From Nymphaea colorata (lineage: Eukaryota; Streptophyta; Magnoliopsida; Nymphaeales; Nymphaeaceae), in the NCBI RefSeq assembly GCF_008831285.2, contig NC_045145.1:11034802-11098801 (forward strand): a DNA stretch of 64,000 bases. Direction: 5' to 3'. Numbering within the stretch: position 1 is the first letter of the stretch; each line of letters starts with the position of its first letter. A model generated the notes under the pieces. The model worked only from the letters and a program-made list of their open reading frames with translations. It searched no databases and had not been told where the DNA came from. Shown piece after piece: positions 37,545 to 48,809 of the stretch. The translations under genes and the position numbers were made by a program.

Positions 37545-37797
37545 TGTAGAAACACGAGCATAGAGAAAGAGAATACGAGGAACACGATGTAACGTGGAAA
37601 AACCCTCAAAAAAGGGAAAAAAACCACGGATAAGGAGGAGCTGGTTGCCCACTAGCCGCCAGACTCTCTCTCTCTTAAGATTTTATTTACCATAAGGATT
37701 TGGGTTACACGACTTAAGTAATGCCCAACAAGGGCTACAAGATGGATCGGGTATGGATTCGGACCCGGTCCCGAGACCCGTCTAACATACTTCAACA
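37545..37797 (-). repeat. E5 LTR
   Basis: Minus-strand TGTTGAAGTATGTTAGACGG through TTTCTACA. It is colinear with the E2 LTR but clearly diverged, so it is older. Confidence 0.92.
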
Positions 37798-39654
37798 GGT
37801 AGAAGAGAGTTCCTACTTCCAGGTGATATGCCATTTGATGTCAAGTACTTTTTTGAAAGAGAAAAGTTTTTATTGTGCCTAAAAACATTTTAAAAGTGTC
37901 TTATCATGCAATGTTATGCCTTCGTTTTGTTCTTACTACCTACCCAAGTAAAAGGAAACTTTCAAGTTTTTTTTGTTGTCAATCATTAGAAGGGGAAATG
38001 TGGAAAAATCCTATGAAGCTGAGAAAGTCAAGACTAGGAGATGTTATTGGCTCTAGTGATCAAGTGTCTGTAAGGGTTTAGCTGAAAAATATCTTTAAGA
38101 GAAAAGCCATAATGCCTTATAAAATATTGGCAGGTAGCAAAATAAGAGTTGAGACATAGGCTCGGGGCTTGTGTAGTTGTTCCTCTGGGTTAATAATCAA
38201 GAGTACCGGGTAGGCATATAGGTGATTTATGTCTATGCCGCGAAGATAATGACTTATGAACTTTTGGCATGTTGAAAACCCACAAGATGAAATGGGTTGA
38301 TATGTGACAAAACTACACCTGACCACCAAAGCGGTGGAGCTTCGTAGTAGCCTTTGGAGTGGTGAGGTATTCCCTCAAAGGTGAAGGTCGGCCTGAAAAA
38401 GAAAATCAAAGCAAGAAAAAATGAAAAGGCAAAAAGCCAAATGCAAAAGAAAAGGAAGAAAAAGAAGTAAAACCAAGAAAAACAAAAAAGGTGTCTGTCA
38501 AGAGATAAATGGCATGAAGGCTGAACTCGAAGGAATTGAAATGCGACAATCTTTCATGGATGTGCAATCCTCGGGTCAATATCTGCTCTTTTTTTTTATT
38601 TCCTAAGACGTTGAGGATGATTATTGTATGATCATTTTTTGGAAATTTAAAGGCTTCCCTTCTAGAGATTCAACAACATTGATGCGAAATGAATCCCGAT
38701 GCTTGTACGGTATTGAGGGTAAATGAAAGTCATATCATTTGCACAACACGATCACTTTCTACTTATGATTTAAATTGATGATTTATAAACTATTTAAAAG
38801 TAAACACTTGACATCTCTTGTAATGTTTCCTGACTTCATGGGCATATGAGGAACTCCCAACCCCTCTCTGTTTTTGAAAAAGTCCTTTTTATTACCAAAC
38901 CGCTAGTCCATTCAAAGAATAGATGAGACCCCTCAAACATATTCCACTCATGCAGAGTGTAATGAATTTTCCATCTTCCCCTTTCCATGTTCCCATCACA
39001 ATTTGTTTTATTGTGAAGGCTAGGCAGTATTTTTCTTGATTTCTCTTTTAAGGTTTGCTTAGGAAAGGGTTTGAAAGAGTCGTTAGCTTTTAACTTTTTT
39101 ATCATTATTATTATTTTTTTTTTACATTGTCAGTGTCTTCTGATTCATGCAGCTGATGTCGAAGTTTAAAGTCCAACTCATCAGTGTTCTTGTGGATGTA
39201 CAGGGGTTTTGGAAAAGCCTATTCATGTTGCACGAAAGTTTTATCTTGTACTTCAAAATCAAGTTTTTATTTGAGTTCCCAACATAGTTGTGGCATCCAA
39301 TTTGATTTGAGTGAGTTTACATAAATTTTTGGCTGAAACAGGAACTAACTAATCCTGGTTGCAAAAGTTCGCACAAAGACAGGCAAATCCTGTCATTGTT
39401 TGTTTGTGTTTTTTGTTAGCTTGTCATAATTGGTAAGAAGCCAAGTGTTATGCATGTAGATTGCTGCAGAATTCTATTCCAAAGTTGTGGATGTTTGGTG
39501 ACTTTAACATTTGATGATTGATTTTTTTGCTTGCCAAGACTTATCCCTTGGGTTTAGTTTATTTTGTTGTAGGGAATCTGATCTGACCCAGTGGTTGCAA
39601 AGTTGATGTCGAAAACAGAGATTTTTTGCTAGAGAAATTTACATATATGTGGAG
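37798..39654. other. Tail of copy B between E5 and E2
   Basis: Colinear with about 16,136-18,057 of copy A, including the purine-rich stretch (38,394-38,500). It ends with the left target duplication TGGAG of E2. No gene is supported. Confidence 0.7.
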
Positions 39655-39910
39655 TGTTGAAGTATGTTAGATGGGTCTCGGGACCGGGTCCGGATCCGTA
39701 TCCGATCCAACTTGTAGCCCTTGTTGGGCATTATTTAAGTTGTGTAACCCTAATCCTTATTGTGTGAATGAAAGACAAAGGAGAGAGAGAGTCTGGCGGC
39801 TAGTGGGCACCGGCTCCTCCTCATTCGTGGTTTTTTTCCTCTTGTTGAGGGTTTTTCCACGTTACATCGTGATCGTTGTTTCTCTTCCTCTTCTTGTTCG
39901 TGTTTCTACA
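39655..39910 (+). repeat. E2 5' LTR
   Basis: 256 bp, TGTTGAAG...TTTCTACA, identical to 44,097-44,352 by eye. A weak TATA-like TTATTTAAG is at about 39,731. Confidence 0.97.
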
Positions 39911-39922
39911 TGGTATCAGAGC
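39911..39922 (+). other. E2 primer binding site
   Basis: TGGTATCAGAGC directly after the LTR, matching initiator-Met tRNA. Confidence 0.94.
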
Positions 39923-40727
39923 CGACGAGTTTGGGAAATTTTTAGGGTTTGTGAAGTTCCAACCCTAATATCTCTCACCGCTACCATCGCCACCACTGCA
40001 GTCACCGCCGCCTCTGCCGCTGCCACTACCGCCGCCGCCGCTGCCGCCGCTGCTGCCACTGCCGCCGCCGCCGCCACCGCCGCTGCCGCCGCCGCCGTTG
40101 CTGCAGCAGCCACCGCCGCTGCCGCCACCGTTGCTGCAGCAGCCACCGCCGCCGGTGTACCCAATACCACTGTCGCTGTTTCCGCCGCCGCCGGTGTCAC
40201 TCTTTGCGCCATCGCCATCGCAGCCACTCTTGCGGCGTCGCTCTTGCGCCGTCGCTCTTGTGTTGTTGACTGTCGCCGTCACCGTTGTCCCTTGCGCCAC
40301 TACCTTTTGTGCCGTAGTCTTGCTTCCCGAAGAAGAAAGAAGATATGCGTGCTTAGGCGCTTCCTAAGCTTGCCTCCCCCTATTCATGTCACTTCCTAGG
40401 GGTCTTTTGCAAATCCGGTGAAGTGCATCCGCCTCTTACCTGCAATATATTGCTTGGTTGATCTTTGATTCCATCTTCTTGTTTTTGTTTGGCGCCCACC
40501 GTGCAAGAAGAGGTGGCTGGTCCGTGACTTGGTAGAGGACATAAAGGAGGAGAGGAGCGTAACTTGAGGATTGCCTCAACGTCTGCCGGCGCTCCGACGA
40601 TCGTTTCCCCCAATCGACGTTCTGTTCACTCTTGGGGCTGATTGGGAATCCGGATATTACTGCCCGTTGGTGCTCTCTGTTGTCATCGGTGCCTCTCTTG
40701 TTGCCTCCTGTTGGACTATCTGTGATT
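39923..40727 (+). other. E2 leader occupying the place of gag
   Basis: An 805-bp stretch with a (GCCGCC)n-rich part at about 39,985-40,160 that reads as poly-alanine in one frame and glycine/serine in another. A less biased part then runs to the pol ATG. No UBN2 region, no CCHC knuckle and no gag motif is visible in any frame. Confidence 0.8.
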
Positions 40728-43700
40728 ATGGCAGCTTCTTCATCTATAGACGTTATGGCGGATTGCCGTATGGGAGAGTGGATCATTGATAGTGGCGCTA
40801 CTCACCACATGACCGGCGATCCTAAGGTCTTTCATGGGTATAAGCTTTCATCAGGAAAGGATCGTGTTTCCCTTACCGATGGTTCATCTATCTCTGTGGC
40901 TGGAAAAGGGAGTCTCCCACTTTTGAACAAGTTCTTAGTCCACAATGCTCTACATGTTCCTCATATTCCCTTGAATCTCTTGTCGGTTAGCAAGATCACG
41001 AAGGAGTTAAATTGCGAACTTATATTTTCCGCTGATCGCTGTGTTATGCAGGACTTGGTGACAGGGAAGAGGATTGGGATTGGCCTAGCTTCTGACGGGC
41101 TCTATCGTTTACCTATGTGTGCTGCTCAGGCTCTCATGACGGCAGTCAGCCAAGCCACGAAGAATAGAGAGGACTCCCTTCAGTTGCTTCTACGGTGGCA
41201 TGAGCGCCTTGGACACTTGCCTTTTGGCCTTCTTAGACAGTTGTTTCCTGATATATGTTCCAGGTTAGATATGACTATGGTGTCTTGTGATGTCTGTCAC
41301 CTGGCCAAACATGTTAGGGCTTCGTACCCATTGTCTAGCCATCGGTCTAATGAGGTATTTGCCATGATTCATTCTGATGTGTGGGGGCCTGCAGGGATTC
41401 CTTCTTGTCATGGTTTTCAATATTTTATCACCTTTATAGATGATTATTCTCGTAACACTATTGTCTACTTGCTAAAAGACCGTAGTGAAGTTCCTACTGT
41501 CATAGAGACTTTCATTGCCTATGTGGAAACTCAATATGGAGCATCTGTTAAGACATTTCGATCTGACAATGCTCGCGAGTATATGTGCCAGTCTGTTGAT
41601 AGCTTCTTTCGAAAAAAGGGAATTGTTCATGAGACTTCATGTAGTTATACCCCTCCTCAAAATGGAGTTGCTGAACGAAAAAATCGTCAGTTATTGAATA
41701 TGACTCGGGCTCTTCTTTTTCAACGTCATGTTCCAAAAAAGTATTGGGGGGATGCTGTGTTGACCAGTGCGTATCTTATAAACCGGTTGCCTAGTCGCGT
41801 GTTGAATGGGAAGACGCCTCACTCTCTGTTACCGGGGACTCGTGAACCTTTCTCTCTTCCACTCAGAGTTTTTGGTTGTGTTTGCTTTATTCACAACCAT
41901 AGTCCTCACATTAAAAAGCTTGATCCAAGATCTATTAAGGGCATTTTTTTAGGGTATTCTCCCACTCAAAAAGGGTACAAGTGTCGAGACCCTTCCACTG
42001 GTCGGGCCTATGTTACCAAAGATGTCACTTTCCTTGAACATGTTTCCTATTTTGGTGAGAATCCTCTTCAGGGGGAGTACTCTATGTCACGGGAAGAGTA
42101 TTCTCCGAGTTAGGAAATTCAGTTTACAGATTTTTTGGACTACAGGCGTGACTCCGTTGGTCCATCTAGTGAGGTGCATGAACAAGAGAAAAATGGTCCA
42201 TCTAGTGAGGTGCATGAACAGGAGAAAAATGGAGAGTGTTCCACTGAGGCAGAAGAGAAGTGCAATCGTTTATTTGGGCAAGTTTACTCTAGGCGAAGAG
42301 TTTGTACAGATGAGATGACAGGTGGTGAGAATTCTACTCCCAATCCAATTAGTCCTTCCCTGGATGACCCAAGTCGTGCGCAGAAGCAACCTGTTGAAGA
42401 AGAGATTCAGACTGTTGCTGCTAGTGAAGAGCTTCCCATCGCCCTGCGAAAGGGTGTCAGGTCATGTACTCAACATCCTATTGGTAACTTTGTTTCATAT
42501 TCTAGACTGAGCAAGGACTACAAATGCTTTGTATCTTCTCTTTCTTTGACTATGATTCCCAGGAATGTTGCTGAGGCTCAGAGTGATCCTAAGTGGACCT
42601 ATGCTATGCAAGAAGAGATGGAAGCCTTGCGAAGAAACATGACATGGGAAGTTGTAAAGATTCCTGAGGCGGCTCACTTGGTTGGATCTAAGTGGGTCTA
42701 CACCATCAAGTACAAACCAGATGGGAGTGTTGAAAGATACAAAGCTCGTCTTGTGGCCAAGGGGTTTAGTCAGAAATATGGGATTGATTATTTGGAGACC
42801 TTTGCTCCTGTTGCGAAGATGAAGACGGTCAGAGTCATTATCTCTTTAGCTGTGATGAAGGAGTGGAAGATGTACCAACTTGATGTCAAGAACGCTTTTC
42901 TCAATGGAGACCTTGAAGAGGAAGTATATATGTGTATGCCTCCAGGATATGAGGAACCTGGAAAATGTTGCAAGCTAAGGAAGGCTTTATATGGGCTCAA
43001 GCAATCTCCTCGAGCATGGTTTGAACGACTCAGACTTGTCATGAGACAATGTGGATATCATCAAGGGAATGGAGATCATACACTTTTTGTGAAGAGAAAT
43101 AAGCAAAAGGTTACTATTCTGTTGGTATATGTTGATGATATGATTGTCACAGGTGATGATGAAGATGAAATAATGAAGTTAAAGAAACTGTTGGCGATCG
43201 AGTTTGATCTTAAGGACCTTGGTAAGTTGAAATACTTCCTTGGCATAGAAATTGCTAGGTCTGGGACTAGCCTTGTGCTAAATCAACGGAAGTACACTCT
43301 AGACTTGTTAAAGGAGACTGGGAAACTAGGGTGTAGACCAGCTTCTACTCCTCTAGATGCTGGCCATAAGCTAAGTCTGAGAGACGGGGAGCTACTCTGT
43401 GAAGAGGCAAAAAGAAGATATCAATGTCTTGTAGGGAAGTTAATTTACCTTACTCTCACTAGACCTGATATTACCTTTGCTGTGAATGTGATGAGCCAGT
43501 TCATGCATGCTCCCACGGATGCCCACTTGAAGGCTGTTGACAGGATCTTGTGCTACTTGAAGAGAAATCCTGGCAAAGGTCTCTTATATGTCAAGCAAGA
43601 CACTCTTGGAATTGAAGGTTATTCAGATGCAGACTGGGCAGGCTGTATTGACACTAGGAGGTCCACCTCTGGCTATTGTATTTATTTGGGAGGGAATCTC

Positions 43701-44102
43701 ATAGTGTGGAGAAGTAAAAGGCAAGATGTTTGTTCGCGTTCCAGTGCTGAAGCAGAATACAGAGCTGTTGCTATGGGAGTTTCTGAGCTTTTGTGGCTGA
43801 AAGTATTGTTGACTGATATTGGTATAAAAGTTGAAGAACCAATGAAGATGTATTGCGATAACAAGTCTGCAATTAACTTGGCCAACAACCCTGTGCTTCA
43901 TGACAGAACAAAGCATGTTGAGATTGACCGACATTTCATTCGAGAGAGAATTGATGCTAAAGAACTTATACTTCCTTACATGAGATCTGAAGACCAAACG
44001 GCTGATGTTCTGACGAAGGCTTTATCTTCGACCTCATTTGAGAGAAATGTATCCAAGTTGGGCATGTTTGATATGTATGCCCAACTTGAGGGGGAGTGTT
44101 GA
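40728..44102 (+). CDS. pol: E2 pol: protease, integrase, reverse transcriptase, RNase H (one internal TAG)
   Basis: The first in-frame ATG is 40,728 (MAASSSIDVMADCRMGEWII). Domains in order are: protease WIIDSGATHHM; zinc region WHERLGHLPFG and CDVCHLAKH; integrase SDVWG, RSDNAREYM and NGVAERKN; a linker; reverse transcriptase with WVYTIKYKPDGS, QLDVKNAFLNG and YVDDMIVTG (about 43,130); RNase H with SDADWAG, SSAEAEYRA and YCDNKSAINLAN. A single TAG at 42,111-42,113 lies in the poorly conserved integrase/RT linker, after which the same frame runs to TGA at 44,100-44,102, six bases inside the 3' LTR. The linker also has a 36-bp tandem repeat. Confidence 0.94.
42159..42230 (+). repeat. 36-bp tandem repeat in E2 pol linker
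   Basis: Two units, 42,159-42,194 and 42,195-42,230, each encode GPSSEVHEQEKN. They differ at one base (CAAGAG/CAGGAG). The frame is preserved. Confidence 0.93.
44088..44096 (+). other. E2 polypurine tract
   Basis: GAGGGGGAG immediately before the 3' LTR. Confidence 0.87.
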
Positions 44103-44352
44103 AGTATGTTAGATGGGTCTCGGGACCGGGTCCGGATCCGTATCCGATCCAACTTGTAGCCCTTGTTGGGCATTATTTAAGTTGTGTAACCCTAATCCTT
44201 ATTGTGTGAATGAAAGACAAAGGAGAGAGAGAGTCTGGCGGCTAGTGGGCACCGGCTCCTCCTCATTCGTGGTTTTTTTCCTCTTGTTGAGGGTTTTTCC
44301 ACGTTACATCGTGATCGTTGTTTCTCTTCCTCTTCTTGTTCGTGTTTCTACA
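44097..44352 (+). repeat. E2 3' LTR
   Basis: Identical to 39,655-39,910 by eye over 256 bp, followed by TGGAG. Confidence 0.97.
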
Positions 44353-44357
44353 TGGAG

Positions 44358-45027
44358 AAATTAGATTGCTTGTAGAAACCAAACAAGTTTCAATTGGTCT
44401 ATCTTTTACCTGAGTTGAGTTAGGATTTTGGGTGTGATATGACAGCTTAAGTCAGAATCATGTAGGCTTCTTTCATGGTCTTTCAAATTTGCTTATATTT
44501 AGGTCCAATTAATTTAGTGAACATAGATTTCAAGTAAGGATTTTGGTTATTTTCTGTTTCTTGTATATCATTTTAAAGTGTTTATTAGTTGAGCTTAGAG
44601 TTCTTGCGTGAGTGGGTCTAAGCTGTAGGTTTATGCCCTTGTTTTTCTTTGTTCTCATTTTTTTTCAAGTTCGTCATTGCAGGCACTTCTGGATAAATGT
44701 AAGGGAGGATGCATTCAGTGGAGGAGTTGGAGCACAAGTCGGTTGCCCTTTCAAGCAACTACACTTTAGGAATAGTTTATTATTCAACTTCTGTAATTAA
44801 ACTAGTAGCATCACTCTTGAAGAACCTTTTGACTTGTTTCTATTTGAGGTAGTAAATGTTCATTTTTTTGTCTAACTTAATACCCGTTTGTTCCCTGTGT
44901 TCGATCTGTACTTCTCACTTATTGGACTCTTAGTTTCCTCAAACTGCACAAAACTGCTAGTTCCACCAGTGATTTTGCAGAGGTTAGGGACCGACTTTTG
45001 TATGGTTTTTGGGTCAAAGTTGGGTAC
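44358..45027. other. Tail of copy B after E2
   Basis: Colinear with about 18,058-18,753 of copy A. Paralogy stops at GGGTCAAAGTTGGGTA (45,027), marking the right edge of the segmental duplication. No gene is supported. Confidence 0.7.
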
Positions 45028-45200
45028 TGTTTTGTTATGGATATATGTTGATACATCAATTTAGTTTATTGTTGGTTATACTGTTCAATTTGATAGAAGC
45101 TTTTCCAAGAATTGGTTGTTTGAGACTGAAACACAGAGGGATTGGTCTCACTCTGAAAGGACCAAGATTAGATCTGGACCCATGAAGATGACAGACATGC
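45028..45200. repeat. 170-bp dispersed direct repeat, copy 1
   Basis: TTTTGTTATGGATATATGTT through AGATCTGGACCCATGAAGATGACAGA is repeated at 46,712-46,878. The second half could be an exon (WLFETETQRDWSHSER in one frame), but the repeat copy is out of frame at the GAGGG/GGG difference and I do not recognise a product. Confidence 0.6.
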
Positions 45201-45813
45201 TGTTGAAGCAATTACCACCTGAAACCAGCTCGCCTGCTCATCTTGTTAACAGTTAACTAGTGTTTTTGCAGTATGCTTACAACATTACACAGAAAATCAA
45301 AGATACTACTTGCACACAAAATGGTCAAACATAGAACTATATCTGCTTCCAGTTTACAACAAAATACTTGGATTGGATTTTGGTGTGCTATGCATGATCT
45401 ACAGGTTTGGAAAGTAGAAACCATACTGAAATGTTGTATTTGTTGTAATTCACTTATATTCGTATCTCAGTTGGGTAATGCTCGACATTTCGTTGTCATT
45501 TCAGTACACAGAATGTGTAAGCATAGTATGTAAAAGCAAAAAACTTTTACTGAGTTATTGGATGTATGTGAAGTTCATCCAACTCTTTTTAGGCACTGGG
45601 GGCCAAATTGGAGCTCTATAGACGAGGTCGTTGTCAAGCTTTTATGTTTCAATGAATGGACCAACATGTAGCTACTTAGCAATGGCTTGTCTATTGGCCA
45701 TGCTTTTGGTCTCCCTAGAGTATTATGCATGCATTCTTTCTAGTTGGCATGTGCTATTGCATTTAAGTTTCAGTTGTGTTGTATTATTTATTAACTATAT
45801 ATATTCTTGATAG
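45201..45813. other. Unassigned sequence and cassette U6 head
   Basis: 45,201-45,550 shows no recognisable gene. From about 45,560 the cassette head (GTATGTGAAGTTCATCC, GGGGGCCAAATTGG) reappears. Confidence 0.55.
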
Positions 45814-45928
45814 GTGATCAATCTTGCAAATGCTCCATCAGTTGTTGGCAAGCATTTAGACGATGAGTGTCTTGAAGATTTCATCGAAGGCCTTATTCTC
45901 TTTGTTCTTTTTTTCATCTTGAGAAGAG
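45814..45928 (+). pseudogene. CHC: Clathrin heavy chain exon fragment (copy 7)
   Basis: Encodes [20 protein letters not shown] then EGLIL, with Pro to Leu and Lys to Glu changes and a one-base loss in the T-rich part. It is the most diverged copy. It is followed by a short (CT)n and then unrelated sequence, so the cassette is broken here. Confidence 0.7.
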
Positions 45929-45969
45929 GTAATTCGTCTTTCTCTCTCTCTCTCTAAATATTTCAATGT

Positions 45970-46711
45970 CTGCATTTGCAAGATCCCATATGTTCTTGAC
46001 CTTAAAGTATAAGACAAACTTCTGATGAAAAAAATTGAGAAACTATGGAAGATCATAAACATAATGGCAAAAATGAGAATGAAGAAGTCAATAAAAATGA
46101 GAAATAGGGCCAAAGATAGTGATTCCACTTGAGTCTAGCAGCAATCTGCTGCTACATGGTTGAGTTATGTACACATAGATCGTGTTAGTTAGCCAACTCT
46201 TTTGGCTTACCTTTTTCCGAAAAATTATGGCATTACAAATTATCTTGTGTTTGAATGTGCTACCACATTGATATTGCATTAGCTAATGATTGGACACTTT
46301 GGCCCACTTAGTTACTTTCCATGGTATGGGCCATGGCCAAAAATCTTATTTGTTGTAGTGATCAATCATTTTCTTACATGTAGATTTGCAGGGCTGCTGG
46401 ATGCAAGCCCATCCTTGCCGTATCTGATCTTCTAGAACCCAGCCAAATTCTTGCCTCTTTTTTATGAAGCCGCTCGCATGGCCCTGGTAACAGGTCATTA
46501 TATTGGGTGATATTTGAGGGAGAGAAATTCTTTCATGTTTTTTATGGACGTTTGGAAAATGAAATCATGCAAGAAGTGGTGTTTGAAGCATGCAAAAGTT
46601 GCAAGGAGATGGTGTTGAAGGAGTCCTTGCATATGCACATGGTTATGTGGGCTGTTCTCCATTGGAGTGTTCCAGTATATTTATTTTATCTATAAGCTTT
46701 CTTTTTTATTC
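45970..46711. other. Unassigned stretch with possible exon remnants
   Basis: A frame at 46,390-46,500 reads LFYEAARMALVTGHYIG before a stop, and 46,507-46,695 is open. These could be remnants of a captured gene, but I do not recognise one. Confidence 0.3.
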
Positions 46712-46878
46712 TGTTTTGTTATGGATATATGTTGATACATCAATTTAGTTGATTCTTGGTTTTGTTGTTCAATTTGATAGAAGTTTTTCCAAGAATTGGT
46801 TGTTTGAGACTGAAACACAGGGATTGGTCTCACTCTGAAAGGACCATGGTTAGATCTGGACCCATGAAGATGACAGAA
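46712..46878. repeat. 170-bp dispersed direct repeat, copy 2
   Basis: Second copy of 45,028-45,200, with small differences (GGGATTGG versus AGAGGGATTGG, CCATGGTTAG versus CCAAGATTAG). Confidence 0.6.
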
Positions 46879-48270
46879 GGCAAAATAGAATATGAATTGA
46901 GAAAATGCAGGCACATGTACGTCTTATTTCTTTCATGCTTCTCTCGTCCTCGTCGTATCTTCGTCCTCGTCGTCTCCCTCGCACTCTCACTCTCCTGCTC
47001 CAGCCACTCGCCCTCATCTCTCTCTCGCTGCCTCCCCTGACTCCCTCCCTCACTGTGTCTGCCCTCTCGCTCCTTCCCGAGTCCCTCCCTGACTCCCTCC
47101 CTGCGTCTGGGGCCTCTGGATGATCGATGGCTTTGACAATGGCGGCACCGTCTTCAATTCATGTACGACCCTGAGCTTTTTCCTCGAGGGGTGGTGTGAC
47201 TGGTGTTGCTGGACGCCTGGACCTGTGCGTGAACACCAGTGCCGAGTGCCGACGAGGGAACTGCGAGGCGCGAGAGCAAGGCTGCCGGCTGCTGAGCTCC
47301 CTCCAGTTGCAGCCCACGGTCCACCTGCAGGCTTCCGCTGCTCGATTTCAATTTGCAGATTTAACTATCTGCCAGACGAAACACCCACCCGCTGCTCGAT
47401 TGCAATTTGTAGGCCATCACGGTCAGTCCCCCTTCTTTAGTTCTTTCCCCTTTTCTTCCACTCTGTTTTTCGCCTTTCTATTGGTCTCTTTTAGCATCTC
47501 TGTGCCTCCGGCATGGCATGTTGCAGTAGTAATGTTTTTTCATCGATTTTATGTCCCCTTCCCTTAAAATCATCTGAATTTGTGTTGTTGTGGAAGGCGA
47601 TTTCTTCAGTTCATTTGAGGAAATTGATTTTTCCTTTTACAGGAACTGATTCTGGCTTCCGACCGCATTTTCTGTTCAATTATATTTCTTCTCTGTATAG
47701 TTGTTTTGACAGAAAAGACCTTCTCATGCTTTGTCGCATTGAAGCTCTTCTGGTTAAATTTTCACTAGATTAATGATGATAGTTTCCCGTTTAGTGTGTT
47801 CCTTGATGCTGAATTTCCTCTCTGTTATATGCTTATGGGGGCTGGTTTTGTTTTCTACAAACTAATCTGGCTCTGAGGTGATGATTACATTTATTTAAAA
47901 GCCTGCTTACTGGAAGCTGATTTGGTGATGCTGATTTGGTGATGTTGGTTTTATGCCTGGTAGATGAATCAAAATGAGAAATGGAGCCTATGGCTGTTAT
48001 TAGCTGGCATGATGAGGATGGTCTCTTCATTGGTCATCTGAATCAGAAACATACGGAAAGAGAAGCTTCTCTCATAACTGGAAAATATGCTACTTGCATC
48101 CGCAAACATGGTAATGGATATAAAATGAGAATCGGAAAGATTTTTCTCATTCATTTTTTCCAAGAAATATATTTCTATATCATCAATTTCAGATTTTCAG
48201 GCCATCAAACGGCCCCATGTAAAGTTTGTCAATGCATGCAAATCATTCCCTTTAGTAGAGAAGTACTGAA
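46879..48270. other. Pyrimidine-rich then mixed sequence, no supported gene
   Basis: 46,930-47,110 is CTCCCTC/CTCGTC-rich, like a 5' untranslated leader. Open frames follow at 47,120-47,770 without recognisable domains. It lies just upstream of the P4-ATPase remnant and may be part of the same captured block. Confidence 0.4.
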
Positions 48271-48558
48271 GTTTGCCAACGTTTGGAACACAGTCTTGAG
48301 GTTCTTGGAGTTGCTGCAATAGAAGAAAGGTGATTATCTTTTTCCTTCTCTGGGGGGTATTGTTTCTTGCGAGAGCTTTCCTTCTGTTGGTTTGACTTAA
48401 GTAGATTGTGTTCGTCTCCTTTTGGATGCCATTGCAGGAAGGTGTTCCTGAAACAATCGATCTGCTTCGGAAGGCTGGAATCAACTTTTGGATGCTTTTT
48501 GGTGATAAACAAAATACAACCATTCAGATAGCGCTTTCTTGCAACCTAATTTTTCCTG
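48271..48558 (+). pseudogene. ALA: P4-ATPase (ALA2-like phospholipid flippase) fragment
   Basis: Two exon pieces survive. 48,271-48,329 encodes VCQRLEHSLEVLGVAAIEER, ending before a GT donor. 48,438-48,558 encodes [20 protein letters not shown] followed by [16 protein letters not shown]. Plant ALA flippases have LEHDLYVLGVTAIEDR and GVPETI...[26 protein letters not shown] here, in the cytoplasmic P-domain region. The invariant TGD hinge motif reads FGD. No upstream or downstream ATPase exons are visible. Same strand as the clathrin and CDKC fragments. Confidence 0.85.
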
Positions 48559-48639
48559 GTTAGTCATGCTTCATTCTTCTTTTTGACGAGCCCAGGTGAC
48601 TTCTTTCTCTTGCAACTCTCTCTCTCTGAGATAAGTTTG

Positions 48640-48809
48640 AAGGAAGCTTGTTGTTGTAGCTAAGAGAGACAAGAATGTAGACGAAGAGGACGAGCAGGGA
48701 GAGACTTCAGAACCTCCTCTCCTTCACGCTTCCTTTTGTCATCCCCTCCAGGATTCTGTCGTTCACCTTGTCACCAGCTCCTACCTCCCATCTGGACCAT
48801 CCCTGGTAA
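48640..48809 (+). other. Unnamed block (U6), internally deleted
   Basis: Same block as at 8,065, placed 80 bp after the P4-ATPase fragment. A deletion after CACCAGCTC removes about 15 bp of the CTACCACTTCACTTTATC part. Confidence 0.45.

Larger units (their letters stand above)
36884..37797 (-). mobile_element. E5: truncated gag-less copia fragment
   Basis: Read on the minus strand this is a 253-bp LTR (37,545-37,797), primer site TGGTATCAGAGC (37,533-37,544), a CCGCCG-rich leader, and then directly the pol start MADSPMGEWIIDSGATHHM with no gag between. The element stops at CATATG, a hexamer shared with the host flank, so everything beyond protease is lost. About 90 bp of host sequence present in copy A (about 16,050-16,135) are also missing. 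The LTR resembles E2. Confidence 0.9.
39655..44352 (+). mobile_element. E2: recent, gag-less Ty1/copia retrotransposon
   Basis: The element is 4,698 bp with two 256-bp LTRs that I read as identical. Target duplications TGGAG are at 39,650-39,654 and 44,353-44,357, and the uninserted paralogous site is at 18,053-18,057. It has a primer site, leader, protease, integrase, reverse transcriptase and RNase H, but no gag between leader and protease. The identical LTRs mean it moved very recently in this form, so capsid protein was presumably supplied by another element. The pol frame has one internal TAG (42,111-42,113). Confidence 0.97.

Noticed and set aside
36873-37652. Several open frames of 100-260 codons on both strands
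   Set aside because: They lie in the CCGCCG-rich leader and LTR of E5; no domains, and frames are open in several phases at once.
38421-38606. Lysine/arginine-rich frame, also at 16,700-16,820
   Set aside because: Low-complexity purine-rich tail sequence without conservation of frame between the two copies.
39671-40399. 242-codon open frame with long poly-alanine
   Set aside because: It begins inside the E2 LTR, crosses the primer site and follows the GCC-rich leader; the other frames and strand are also open. Composition, not coding.
47120-47567. Open frames of 106 and 123 codons
   Set aside because: No recognisable domain, two overlapping phases, in a GC-richer stretch. Could be untranslated leader of a captured gene; not enough to call.
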